The position numbers and the translations under genes were made by a program. Positions 1 through 6,838 of a stretch of 15,260 bases of DNA are shown here, piece by piece. Every line of letters starts with the position of its first letter. Positions within the stretch are counted from its first letter, which is position 1. The notes beneath the pieces are model-generated. The model saw only the letters and a list, made by a program, of their open reading frames with translations, did not search any database and was not told the DNA's origin. The stretch is from the NCBI GenBank assembly GCA_030039005.1, contig JASHQT010000112.1, forward strand, positions 1 to 15,260, read 5' to 3'. The stretch is from Bryobacteraceae bacterium. Its GTDB lineage: Bacteria > Acidobacteriota > Terriglobia > Bryobacterales > Bryobacteraceae.

Positions 1-1469
1 CCGCCCGAGTGTCCACCCCCGCCCCCGCCAAAGCCGCGCGACGATTTTGGCGCCGAGAAGTGAGACGAGGAGGAGTGGGACGAAAAGTGTTCGCTCGAAC
101 CTCGCGGCTCAGAGGAGCGGAAGGAACGCGCAGTCTGTTCGGAGCCTCCGCGCGCGGCTTGCCTGCTGTAATCTTGAGCGCCGGAATTGCGGAATGAATT
201 TTCGCGCGCGTATCCGCCAGAGCGATAAGCGGAGCGGTAGCCGCTGGAGCCGTTATAGCTGGAGCCTTGCGATTCTCGCGCGGTGAGGCCGCGATATGCT
301 TCTGCTTGCCGGTTCGCGTTGGCGAACCCCGATCCATAATTGCCAGCGCGGCCGGATTCGAAGGAGCGGCCGCCGTAGCTATTGCGATAATTCCCCGCGA
401 AGCCGCTTCGTCCACCAAAACCCTCGCGGGCGCCAAACGCACCGCCGAATCGGGCGGCGACGGTGCGATTGGGGTACGGCACGCCCAGCCGGTGCGCCGG
501 ATCGTGCGCCCATGCCACGTGCGCGGCGTAACCGCGTCCGGCGAAATACCCAGGACCGCCGAAGCCGTGAAATCCAAAATGGCCGAAGAAAAGCGAATTC
601 AGGAAGAGGCCGTGGGTCAGCCAGCTTAGCCCCCAACCCCAGCCTCCGAATGCGAGGAATCCTGAAAAGAAGGCGCCGAGAAATGCACCGATTCCATAGT
701 AGATGCCGTAGCCGACCGGCGGGTAAGCGAGCACCGGATAAGCGCCATACACGGGCGGTCCCCACACGTACGCGGGATTGTAGACGGGCGCGTAGACCAT
801 TTGCGGATCGGCGGGCTGGATTTCAATCGCGCTCTGGCCGTTCTGCTGATCCATCACAACGCGCTGCTGCGGTGTGTCGGTGAGCCGTCCATTCGCGCGG
901 GCTTCGGCGCGGAGCTGCTGAATCGCGTCCATGACGTCGGCCTGCTGGGCGAGGAAGGCGTTGCCGAGCGCGGTGGTCCATTGAATGTCACTCGTCAGCC
1001 GGCTGAGCACGTCCGGAAACGCGACCAGCGCCTGCACGCTCGGGTCCCAGTTCTGCTGCTTGGCGGCGTCGACCAGCGCGGGGCCGCGTAACCCGGGATT
1101 GGCCTGCATCCATTGTTCGGCCTGGACCAGCTCCAGCGGATACGTGCTGGCGGCCAAAACTTCGCTCAACAGCAAATCGGGATAGAGGGCGATGGGCGCA
1201 ACCAGGTTACTGAGGTCCTGTGGCGCGAGGCGCGGGGCCTCGGGCTGCTGTTGCGGCGGTTGCGTTGGATAGGGATAAGAAGGCGGCTGCGCTTGATAAG
1301 GATAAGACGACGCAGGCGCCTGGTATGGGTATGAAGAAGACGGAGCCGCCGGATAAGAGGGTTGCGCCGGGTACTGAGGGGCAGGCGGGTAATTCGGGTA
1401 TTGCGCCCAGGCGGGAGCGCTTGCGGTCGCGGATATGATCGCGATGAAGAGAACGGGGCGGTTCAGCAT
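1..1469 (-). CDS. DUF3300 domain secreted protein (3' end outside window)
   Basis: The frame is open from an ATG at 1469 to the window edge, giving 489 residues with no stop. GGAG lies 5 nt upstream of the ATG. Residues 1-22 form a signal peptide ending in AWA. Residues 23-75 are Pro/Tyr/Gln-rich with repeated SYPYQA units. Residues 80-225 carry the DUF3300 core, recognisable from LVAPIALYPDLLLSEVLAAS and the following ASTYPLELVQAEQWM segment. Next come YAPVYNPAYVWGPP, a Gly/Trp/Phe-rich hydrophobic stretch (250-310) that could insert in or lie on a membrane, and a long Arg/Ser/Gly/Tyr tail (340-489) ending in a run of Gly. Proteins of this family are widespread in GC-rich Gram-negative bacteria, have no established function, and usually end in such a tail, so probably only a few codons are missing. 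An envelope location is inferred from the signal peptide. The family call is secure; function is unknown. Confidence 0.88.
   Translation of the reverse strand, partial: MLNRPVLFIAIISATASAPAWAQYPNYPPAPQYPAQPSYPAAPSSSYPYQAPASSYPYQAQPPSYPYPTQPPQQQPEAPRLAPQDLSNLVAPIALYPDLLLSEVLAASTYPLELVQAEQWMQANPGLRGPALVDAAKQQNWDPSVQALVAFPDVLSRLTSDIQWTTALGNAFLAQQADVMDAIQQLRAEARANGRLTDTPQQRVVMDQQNGQSAIEIQPADPQMVYAPVYNPAYVWGPPVYGAYPVLAYPPVGYGIYYGIGAFLGAFFSGFLAFGGWGWGLSWLTHGLFLNSLFFGHFGFHGFGGPGYFAGRGYAAHVAWAHDPAHRLGVPYPNRTVAARFGGAFGAREGFGGRSGFAGNYRNSYGGRSFESGRAGNYGSGFANANRQAEAYRGLTARESQGSSYNGSSGYRSAYRSGGYARENSFRNSGAQDYSRQAARGGSEQTARSFRSSEPRGSSEHFSSHSSSSHFSAPKSSRGFGGGGGGHSG
1260..1340 (-). repeat. Degenerate coding repeat, SYPYQA units in the DUF3300 protein
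   Basis: Three imperfect copies of a unit of about 9-10 codons (residues 44-70 of the DUF3300 protein) encode SSYPYQAP, SSYPYQAQ and PSYPYPTQ. They lie between the signal peptide and the DUF3300 core and look like a flexible extracytoplasmic linker. The copies differ at the nucleotide level, so this is an old in-frame duplication rather than a recent microsatellite. Confidence 0.7.
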
Positions 1470-1588
1470 GGGCGCTCCAGTCGTTCCCCTGGACGCACGC
1501 GACCGGCGATCGGTGTCGGGGCAGCGGATTAATTTCCGGTAAGGCATTGCGCGGGCGTTGGCCGTATCTGGTGTAGACTCACGGAAAC
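1470..1588. promoter_or_regulatory. Divergent intergenic region between the DUF3300 and small membrane protein genes
   Basis: This 119-bp gap separates two divergent start codons, so it must hold both promoters. On the + strand TAGACT (1574-1579) could be a -10 box, which would give a nearly leaderless transcript for the gene at 1589, but no -35 sits at proper distance. On the - strand an AT-rich patch around 1528-1535 is the most promoter-like segment for the DUF3300 gene. No clear operator was found. Confidence 0.35.
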
Positions 1589-1990
1589 ATGTCCAGCGAT
1601 CCATTTTCGGTGGATTCAGCAGAGAAAAGCTCTGCAAGAAAAAGATGGCTATTGGCGCTGGCGAACATCACCCTTGTCCTATTGCTCTTTGGGGTCTACA
1701 CTCAGCCAGGAATTACCGCTCTTGACGTCGTCCTGGTGGGCGCAGTATCGGCCGTCCTAGTGAACGGCGCAGCGTGGTTCGGATTTAGGCAAGCGAAGAT
1801 GCGATCGAAGAAGGGGAGCGCACGGTTGTGCCTCCTGATCGGCGGTCTTAGCTCATGCGCGGGAATCATCGAGTTTTTCCTACATGATTCGGCCAGCGCG
1901 ACCCAGTTCCTTTCGGGCGGCCTGATTCTGATCGCCTTCGGGGCGTTACTTCTGAGGAAGAAGCCGGGAGACGAGCACCTCCCAGGCTGA
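1589..1990 (+). CDS. Hypothetical four-helix inner-membrane protein
   Basis: This 133-residue protein matches no family I know. The first 19 residues are polar and basic near the membrane border (ARKRW). Four hydrophobic segments follow at about 20-38, 43-66, 79-98 and 106-122, separated by short loops. The loop between helices 2 and 3 is strongly basic (RQAKMRSKKGSAR), and the C-terminal tail begins LRKK. By the positive-inside rule, N-terminus, middle loop and C-terminus would all be cytoplasmic. The ATG is preceded only by a weak CGGA. The gene stands alone: divergent from the DUF3300 gene and convergent, with a 15-bp gap, on the TPR gene. Over 1621-1800 I count about 54% G+C (97 of 180), clearly lower than most neighbours, which hints at a late-arriving or weakly selected gene. 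Clean membrane topology supports real coding; function is unknown. Confidence 0.6.
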   Translation: MSSDPFSVDSAEKSSARKRWLLALANITLVLLLFGVYTQPGITALDVVLVGAVSAVLVNGAAWFGFRQAKMRSKKGSARLCLLIGGLSSCAGIIEFFLHDSASATQFLSGGLILIAFGALLLRKKPGDEHLPG

Positions 1991-2005
1991 GGCGGTACGC
2001 AACGG

Positions 2006-2320
2006 TTACAACGGCAGCATGTCGAGCGCGGCCTGCAGCTCGCTGCGGGTATGGCCGTCGCCGGTGCGGCGCGTGACCTCGATGCCTTTTTCGTAGAAAT
2101 CACGCGCTTCTTCGATCTCGCCGAGTTTCTCCAGCGCTTGCCCGCCGTGAAAATATGCGGCCGCGTAATCGGGATTGTGCGCCAGGAGCGAGCGGAACTC
2201 GGCCACCGCGCCAACCAGTTCGCCGCTCTTCACCAGCTCCATCGCCAGGCCATAGCGCGCGAAAGCGTTGGCGGGGTCCTGCGCGAGCATCTGCTTGAGA
2301 ACTTCCGTTCGATCGGGCAT
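2006..2320 (-). CDS. Small tetratricopeptide-repeat (TPR) protein
   Basis: This 104-residue protein contains about two TPR units, at residues 16-49 and 50-84. The typical spacing is visible: AFARYGLAMELVKSGELVGA followed by an AEFRSLLAHNPDY helix, then YAAAYFHGGQALEKLGEIEE followed by ARDFYEKGIEV. A short C-terminal capping helix follows. There is no signal peptide or membrane segment, so it is probably a cytoplasmic adaptor. TPR units normally bind peptides or partner proteins; the partner cannot be read from the sequence. The ATG at 2320 is the only start that removes conflict with the divergent gene starting at 2345; a weak TAGGT lies just upstream. Fold assignment is solid, cellular role unknown. 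Confidence 0.82.
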   Translation of the reverse strand: MPDRTEVLKQMLAQDPANAFARYGLAMELVKSGELVGAVAEFRSLLAHNPDYAAAYFHGGQALEKLGEIEEARDFYEKGIEVTRRTGDGHTRSELQAALDMLPL

Positions 2321-2344
2321 ACCTACGTGCTACTATACCGGGCG
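2321..2344. promoter_or_regulatory. 24-bp divergent region with overlapping back-to-back -10 candidates
   Basis: Only 24 bp separate the TPR start codon (-) from the Cys-rich protein start codon (+). The symmetric core TACTATA (2331-2337) reads TACTAT (4/6 match to TATAAT) on the + strand and TATAGT (5/6 match) on the - strand. If both are used, both transcripts would start within a few nucleotides of their ATG and be leaderless or nearly so, with each -35 lying inside the other gene. This is inferred from sequence alone. Confidence 0.45.
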
Positions 2345-2764
2345 ATGGCGTGCCCGTACTTTTACCCCGTGGCGCGATTCGAATCCAGCCCGTGGAGTGT
2401 GCCGCCGCGGATGCCGCTGGGCGACGCGTTCGCGGGCGAATGCCGCGCGCCGGGAAGCGGGAACCAACAGCCGGAAGAAGCGCGCATGCGCGAAGTGTGC
2501 AACCTCGGCTACGGCCGCGAGGTCTGCGAGCAGTTCCCGCGGGATTCGGCCGCGAACGACGCCATTCGGTTTCACGTTGCCCAGGATGATGGCGCGTTGA
2601 TCCAGATCCAATACGTGTTCGAGCGAGACTGCTGGCCCGCGAGGCACGGTACAGCAGAGTGCACAACGTCACTCGGCATTTCACCGGCGATGGCCGACCC
2701 AATTCTTCGCCGCCAGGCTGAGGTTTTCCTGGAAAGCTACATCCGGAGACGGGACGCCGCATGA
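2345..2764 (+). CDS. Conserved cysteine-rich protein of unknown function
   Basis: I start this 139-residue protein at the ATG at 2345 (N-terminus MACPYFYPVARFE). The in-frame ATG farther upstream would run antisense through the whole TPR gene. An opening MACPYF-P followed by PLGDAFAGECRA resembles a hypothetical protein I recall from acidobacterial genomes, though I cannot confirm this. Cysteines are at 3, 33, 52, 61, 96 and 106. The first four (C3, C33, C52, C61, with NLGYGREVC around the last pair) could bind a metal or an Fe-S cluster, but there is no CxxC pair. There is no signal peptide or membrane helix, so it is probably cytoplasmic. Its stop overlaps the thioesterase start (ATGA), indicating coupled translation and a shared role. 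Coding status is well supported; function is unknown. Confidence 0.75.
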   Translation: MACPYFYPVARFESSPWSVPPRMPLGDAFAGECRAPGSGNQQPEEARMREVCNLGYGREVCEQFPRDSAANDAIRFHVAQDDGALIQIQYVFERDCWPARHGTAECTTSLGISPAMADPILRRQAEVFLESYIRRRDAA

Positions 2765-3258
2765 GTCCGGAACTGGACGGACGTTTCGTGCGCGAGTCCG
2801 TTTCCGAGTATTCCGAATTCGCGCTGCCCACCGACGCCAACACGTTCGGCAATCTTCTGGGCGGCAAAGTGATGCACCTGGTGGATCTGGCCGGTGCGCT
2901 CGCGGCCGTCCGTCACGCGCGCTGCCCCGTGGTGACGGCGTCGGTGGATCAGATGACGTTTCTGCATCCGGTCCACATCGGCCAGTTGATCATTCTGCGG
3001 TCCAGCGTCAATCGCGTGTTTCGAACTTCGATGGAAGTGGGAGTGCGCGTGGAAGTGGAAAATCTGGTCACCGGCGCGCGGAAGCACACCTCATCCGCGT
3101 ATCTGACGTTCGTCGCGGTGGATCCTCAGGGCAAGCGCGCTCCTGTTCCGCCCGTCATTCCCGAGACCGACGATGAGAAGCGCCGCTTTCAAGAAGCGGA
3201 AGCCCGGCGCACGCGGCGGCTGGGGATGCGCGACAAAGCCCTGCGGAAGATCGAGTAA
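2761..3258 (+). CDS. Acyl-CoA thioesterase, hotdog fold (YciA/BACH type)
   Basis: This 165-residue protein has one hotdog domain, at about residues 14-122. It hydrolyses the thioester of acyl-CoA to free fatty acid and CoA in the cytoplasm, going by its family. The diagnostic stretch is DANTFGNLLGGKVMHLVDLA (25-44): N27 and D42 occupy the places of the catalytic Asn and Asp in this group. The central SVDQMTFLHPVHIGQL and a beta strand with ATSMEVGVRV-like pattern (RTSMEVGVRVEVE, 88-100) complete the fold. A charged, basic helical tail (136-165) follows. Its ATG overlaps the upstream stop codon as ATGA; GGAG is 12 nt away, so translation probably depends on coupling to the Cys-rich protein. 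It converges on hfq with a 21-bp gap. Chain-length preference cannot be read from sequence. Confidence 0.88.
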   Translation: MSPELDGRFVRESVSEYSEFALPTDANTFGNLLGGKVMHLVDLAGALAAVRHARCPVVTASVDQMTFLHPVHIGQLIILRSSVNRVFRTSMEVGVRVEVENLVTGARKHTSSAYLTFVAVDPQGKRAPVPPVIPETDDEKRRFQEAEARRTRRLGMRDKALRKIE

Positions 3259-3279
3259 TGCAGCGCGCGAGCGGCGGGC

Positions 3280-3531
3280 CTATTCGCTGCCGGCCTTGTA
3301 CATGTACTTGATGTTGGGTTTGAAGATCAGCAGGTTGGGGTGCCCGTCGCGATTCACTTTCAGGCAGGTCTTGTCGTACCACTCAATCACGCCCTCCAGG
3401 GTTTCGCCATCTTTCATCACGAAAACCATGGGCGTCTTGGCCTGCATCTGTTTCATGTAGTAAAAATTCTCGGCGTTGGTTTGATCCGGCGGGGCGGCTT
3501 TTTTCTGGTGATTGTTGGGACGGCGGTTCAT
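3280..3531 (-). CDS. hfq: Hfq-like RNA chaperone (bacterial Sm protein)
   Basis: This 83-residue protein consists of a polar N-terminal extension (1-20), a short helix (ENFYYMKQMQ, 21-30) and an Sm fold. Sm1 is clear: TPMVFVMKDGETLEGVIEWY then DKTCLKV (33-59). Sm2 is unusual: LLIFKPNIKYMYKA (67-80), where classical Hfq has Y/F-K-H-A. Only the Lys of that motif is kept; His and Ala become Pro and Asn. Hfq forms hexameric rings that bind sRNA and mRNA; here the proximal-face and subunit-contact chemistry may differ. I start at the ATG at 3531. The open frame extends 61 codons upstream to 3714, but that segment is not Sm-like and includes AT-rich promoter-like DNA. The gene is monocistronic, convergent with the thioesterase. 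The alternative name is simply LSm-family protein. Confidence 0.82.
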   Translation of the reverse strand: MNRRPNNHQKKAAPPDQTNAENFYYMKQMQAKTPMVFVMKDGETLEGVIEWYDKTCLKVNRDGHPNLLIFKPNIKYMYKAGSE

Positions 3532-3841
3532 GTGGTCTTTCACTTCGTTTAAAGACGGACGAATTAACTTACGGTTCCCAGACTCCACGGCACGCTCCAC
3601 GATTCGAGTTGATCCATTCAGGCCCGAAACGCGCGGAGAGCCGGCCGGGGCCATGCGGAGGATTATTAGAAGCTCAACTAAAATTATTGAACCACACTGC
3701 CAGGGTCTCCGCAAGGAACAGGCACATAACAGTGCAGACGCTCGCGCGCGCGGATGGTTACAGGGCTAATTACCTGGACTCGGTCACCAGCGCGTCCGGG
3801 GCGGTGCGCATCCGGATGCCGCGCCGGCTGGTCCCGCGTTT
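3532..3841. promoter_or_regulatory. hfq: 310-bp gene-free region: hfq promoter and leader, ADOP 3' region
   Basis: No plausible gene lies here. A candidate hfq promoter on the - strand has -10 AATAAT (3662-3667) and a weak -35 TTCAAT (3686-3691), spaced 18 bp. It would produce a leader of roughly 120 nt. That leader contains GC-rich stem-forming stretches near 3640-3655 and AT-rich single-stranded patches (TAAGTTAATT and TTTAAA, about 3549-3572), with only a weak ribosome site before the ATG. The half next to the permease holds the inverted repeat listed separately. The promoter is a prediction by eye. Confidence 0.4.
3786..3832 (-). terminator. Possible hairpin downstream of the ADOP gene
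   Basis: Starting about 10 nt after the permease stop codon, ACCAGCGCG (from 3786) can pair with CGCGCC-GGCTGGT (ending 3832), enclosing the perfect 12-bp palindrome GCATCCGGATGC (3808-3819). A strong GC stem is likely, but no T-tract follows on the - strand. It is therefore at best a non-canonical terminator or an mRNA-stabilising 3' hairpin. Confidence 0.3.
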
Positions 3842-6499
3842 CTACTGCTCGCGCAGCGTGACGGCCGGATCCGCTTGCAGCGCCCGCCGCGCAGGCAGCC
3901 AAGCCGCCGCCAGAGCGGCCAGCAGCATTGCGCACGCCGTGGCAGCCAGGGTGAAAGGATCGAATGAGCGCACCTGGAATAACTGGCTTTGGATGAATCG
4001 CCCGAGTAGAATCGCAGCGCCGATTCCCAACGCTACTCCGATCCCCGCCAGGCGCAGCCCTTGACCGACCACGAGTCCGAGCACCGCATTGCTCTCAGCG
4101 CCCAGGGCGATGCGGATGCCGATTTCGCGTGTGCGCTCGATGACGGCGTAGGTAAGAACTCCGTAAAGGCCGAGCGCAGCCAGCAGCAGGGCCGCGGCCG
4201 CGAAGAAGCTCAGAATGCGGAGCGCGAAGCGCCTGGGAGCGAGCGAATCCGCGAGAAGACTCTCCATCGGCTTCACGTCGTAGATCGCAAGATCCGGATC
4301 CGCGGCATGGACCGCCGTACGGATGACGGCCACGGCAGCCGGCAAGTTGCCCGGCGTCTTCACCAAAATGATTCCCATCGGCATCGGACGCTGGAACAGG
4401 CTGACGTAATAGATCCCGCGGCCGGGCTCTCCAGCCAGATTCGAGTGCATCACGTGATTGACGATTCCGATGATGGTATACCATCCCTCGCCCGACAGCG
4501 GTTGCATGCGTTTGCCGAGCGGATCTTGGTTGGGCCAGTACTGGCGAGCCAGCGTCTCATCGATGACTGTCACCGGCTGGGCGCCCGCGCGATCGAGATC
4601 GGTGAAGAGGCGGCCCCGCTGCAAATGAATGCCGAGCGTGGCGAAGTAGCCCGGGCTTACCCATCCCCGATCACCCTGCGGCATCGGTTCGCCGGCCGGG
4701 AGAGTGCGTCCTTCGATACGGAACGCCGCGCCCTCCATCTCGTTGTCGAACGGGATGGGTCTTGCGATCGACGCCGCGCTGACGCCGGGCACAGCGCGCA
4801 GATTCTCCAGTACGCTGCGAGTGAATATGTCCTGTCTCGTGGGAATTGTGGAGGGGGGCAACGTGTAAGCAGCCGTCACGACGCCGCGCGGGTCAAAGCC
4901 GGGGTTAACGGTTTCGAGTCTCGCGAAGCTTCGCAGAAGTAAGCCCGCCGCCATCAGCAGTACCATTGCCAGTGCTGCTTCCGCGATTACCAGTGAATAC
5001 TGCAGGTGCTGACGAGAGCTTGAGAATCCGCGGCCCTTGCCGCGCAGGGCTCGATCCGGGTCGACACGCGAGCTTTGCCAAGCGGGGGCGAACCCGAAAA
5101 ACAGGCCCGCCGCCAGAGTGGTAAAGGTGGCGAACATGAGCACGAACCCATCCAATCGAGAGTCAAGCCCGGCCCCTGCGGTTTGAGGCGCCAGGTTGAG
5201 CAGCAGCTTAATGCTGAGTCGCGCTAAAAGCACTCCCGCGGCGCCGCCCGCCAGAGCCAGCAGCAGGCTTTCCGCAAGAACTTGGCGCAGCAGGCGGACG
5301 CGTCCGGCGCCGAGCGCGGCCCGCACGGCCAATTCGTGCACGCGGGTCGATGTCCGGGCCAGCGTCAGGCCGGCGATGTTCGCGCACGCAATCAAGAGCA
5401 CAAGGCCTACGGCTCCCAGAAGGATCAGCATCGGCGTTTTGCTCGTTCCTGCGTTCGAATCGGCGAAAGGCGAGGCACGCATGCTCCATCCCCAGTTCTT
5501 CACCAGCGTGCGGAGATAGGCCGGCGCCGCCGCGGCGACGCGCGTGGAGTCCCACTGGAGCCACGCGGCGGCCTCAGCGAATGAAACCGTGGGTTGCATC
5601 CGAGCGATCACAGACATACTGCCGTTAAACCAGTTCGGATACGCAAAGGCGGCCGGCGGTAGGGCCAACGGTATCCAGAGATCCGAGGCGCGGGGTTCGC
5701 GGAAGTCGCGGCCCACGACACCGATGATCTGATAAAGCTGCTGATTGAGTTCCATGCTTCGCCCGACGACACCCGGATCGCCGGCGAATAGCCGCAGCCA
5801 AGCGTTGTACGCCAGCACGACCACGCGGTGCGCGCCGGGTTTGTCTTCCCCGGCGGAAAAAACGCGCCCCAACACGGGCCGCGCCCCAAACACGTCGAAC
5901 CACTCGGCTGACACGGACGCTCCCTGCAAACGTAACGGCGCGGTTCCGTCCGCATAGTTAAAGCTGGCGGGGCGCGCGGCGGCGGCATACTGGAAGATTT
6001 TCTGGTTCGCGAGCGCATCGGCCAGGGCGGGCGGCGAGGCGAGTTCAAAGTCCAGGTTCAGCTTGTCGTATTTCGAGCGCAGGACGACAATGCGCCGCGG
6101 TTCGGAAATGCCCGGCGGGTGCAAAAGAAGTTGATTCACCAGGCTGAATACGGCTGTGTTGCCGCCGATACCAAGCGCCATGATCGCAACAGCTAGCGTG
6201 GTGAAGCCGGGACTGCGCCGGAGATTCCGCGCGGCGTAACGGAGATCATGCAGGAGTTGATCGACATAATTCACGCGGCGCATATCGCGGCATTGCTCCT
6301 TCCGCTGCTCCATGCCGTCCATGGCGCGCAGGGCCGCGGAGCGAGCCTCATCGGGCGAGAGACCCCGCGCCATTTCCATCTCGATTCGACTTTCGAGATG
6401 AAACTGGAACTCCTCTTCGAGCTCGCGCTCGACCAGGTCGCGATGGAACAGGGTTCGCAGCCGGAGCATGGTTTTTCGCAGCCAACGCCAGTCCGTCAT
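3842..6499 (-). CDS. ADOP-type duplicated MacB/FtsX-like permease
   Basis: This 885-residue protein is an orphan ABC-type permease: it has the membrane part of MacB-like transporters, but no ATPase gene is adjacent. Residues 1-85 are the cytoplasmic N-terminal prefix (ERELEEEFQFHLESRIEMEM, then a helix with EARSAALRAMDG). A first MacB-like half follows: TM at about 100-122, periplasmic core 130-345, and an FtsX block with helices near 357-380, 411-436 and 450-472, including VHELAVRAALGAGR (387-400). The second half has TM 503-523, a second periplasmic core, then helices near 761-781, 808-833 and 851-870, with TREIGIRIALGA (790-801) matching the first copy. This internal duplication and length fit the acidobacterial duplicated orphan permease family. 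It starts 3 bp after padR ends and is probably in that operon. The substrate is unknown; export or mechanotransmission across the envelope is inferred from MacB. Confidence 0.92.
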   Translation of the reverse strand: MTDWRWLRKTMLRLRTLFHRDLVERELEEEFQFHLESRIEMEMARGLSPDEARSAALRAMDGMEQRKEQCRDMRRVNYVDQLLHDLRYAARNLRRSPGFTTLAVAIMALGIGGNTAVFSLVNQLLLHPPGISEPRRIVVLRSKYDKLNLDFELASPPALADALANQKIFQYAAAARPASFNYADGTAPLRLQGASVSAEWFDVFGARPVLGRVFSAGEDKPGAHRVVVLAYNAWLRLFAGDPGVVGRSMELNQQLYQIIGVVGRDFREPRASDLWIPLALPPAAFAYPNWFNGSMSVIARMQPTVSFAEAAAWLQWDSTRVAAAAPAYLRTLVKNWGWSMRASPFADSNAGTSKTPMLILLGAVGLVLLIACANIAGLTLARTSTRVHELAVRAALGAGRVRLLRQVLAESLLLALAGGAAGVLLARLSIKLLLNLAPQTAGAGLDSRLDGFVLMFATFTTLAAGLFFGFAPAWQSSRVDPDRALRGKGRGFSSSRQHLQYSLVIAEAALAMVLLMAAGLLLRSFARLETVNPGFDPRGVVTAAYTLPPSTIPTRQDIFTRSVLENLRAVPGVSAASIARPIPFDNEMEGAAFRIEGRTLPAGEPMPQGDRGWVSPGYFATLGIHLQRGRLFTDLDRAGAQPVTVIDETLARQYWPNQDPLGKRMQPLSGEGWYTIIGIVNHVMHSNLAGEPGRGIYYVSLFQRPMPMGIILVKTPGNLPAAVAVIRTAVHAADPDLAIYDVKPMESLLADSLAPRRFALRILSFFAAAALLLAALGLYGVLTYAVIERTREIGIRIALGAESNAVLGLVVGQGLRLAGIGVALGIGAAILLGRFIQSQLFQVRSFDPFTLAATACAMLLAALAAAWLPARRALQADPAVTLREQ

Positions 6500-6502
6500 G
6501 GC

Positions 6503-6838
6503 TCACACTTCGTTCAGACGCACGACCTGGGAAATCGCACCGGCGAGCCGTTCCCAATTGGCGGCCTCGCGCTCCAGCGCACGCCGTCCCGGCCGTGTGA
6601 GCGAATAGAACTTGGCGCGGCGCCCGTTTTCGGTAACCTTCCATTCGGCCTTGATCCAGCCTTCTTGCTCCAGCTTGTGGAGCGCGGGATATAACGAGCC
6701 ATCGCTGACCTGCAGGACATCGCCTGAGACCTGTTTCAGCCTTTGGCTGATCGCCCAGGCGTGCAGCGGTTCCAAAGCGACGATTTTCAGAAGCAGGAGA
6801 TCCAGTGTGCCCTGGACCAGATCGGCGGGTTTACTCAT
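6503..6838 (-). CDS. PadR-family transcriptional regulator
   Basis: This 111-residue winged-helix protein is a PadR-type repressor of the short subfamily. The DNA-binding domain spans about residues 9-85: QGTLDLLLLKIVALEPLHAW opens helix 1, the recognition helix and wing are in SDGSLYPALHKLEQEGWIKA and EWKVTENGRRAKFYSLT. A single C-terminal helix (GRRALEREAANWERLAGAIS) is the usual dimer contact. AGGA lies 10 nt before the ATG at 6838. It precedes the ADOP permease by 3 bp. This pairing is repeated many times in acidobacterial genomes, so it most likely represses its own operon by binding the inverted repeats just upstream. The inducing ligand or stress is unknown. Confidence 0.92.
   Translation of the reverse strand: MSKPADLVQGTLDLLLLKIVALEPLHAWAISQRLKQVSGDVLQVSDGSLYPALHKLEQEGWIKAEWKVTENGRRAKFYSLTRPGRRALEREAANWERLAGAISQVVRLNEV

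Noticed and set aside
296..883. Open frame of 195 codons on the + strand
   Set aside because: Antisense to the DUF3300 gene; its Arg-rich composition is typical of the shadow of a GC-rich coding strand.
1260..1340. Short tandem units as a CRISPR-like array
   Set aside because: They are imperfect, lack spacers of constant length and encode an in-frame protein repeat.
2051..2344. Upstream in-frame extension of the Cys-rich protein to an ATG at 2051
   Set aside because: It would lie antisense to the entire TPR gene, and the recognisable N-terminus MACPYF begins at 2345.
2100..2867. Open frame of 255 codons on the - strand
   Set aside because: Overlaps three supported genes in other frames and has the Arg/Pro-rich composition of a shadow frame.
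3532..3714. 61-codon N-terminal extension of Hfq
   Set aside because: The extra residues do not resemble Hfq, and the DNA looks like promoter and leader; the ATG at 3531 gives normal length.
4061..4942. Open frame of 293 codons on the + strand
   Set aside because: Antisense shadow of the ADOP permease, with no recognisable domain.
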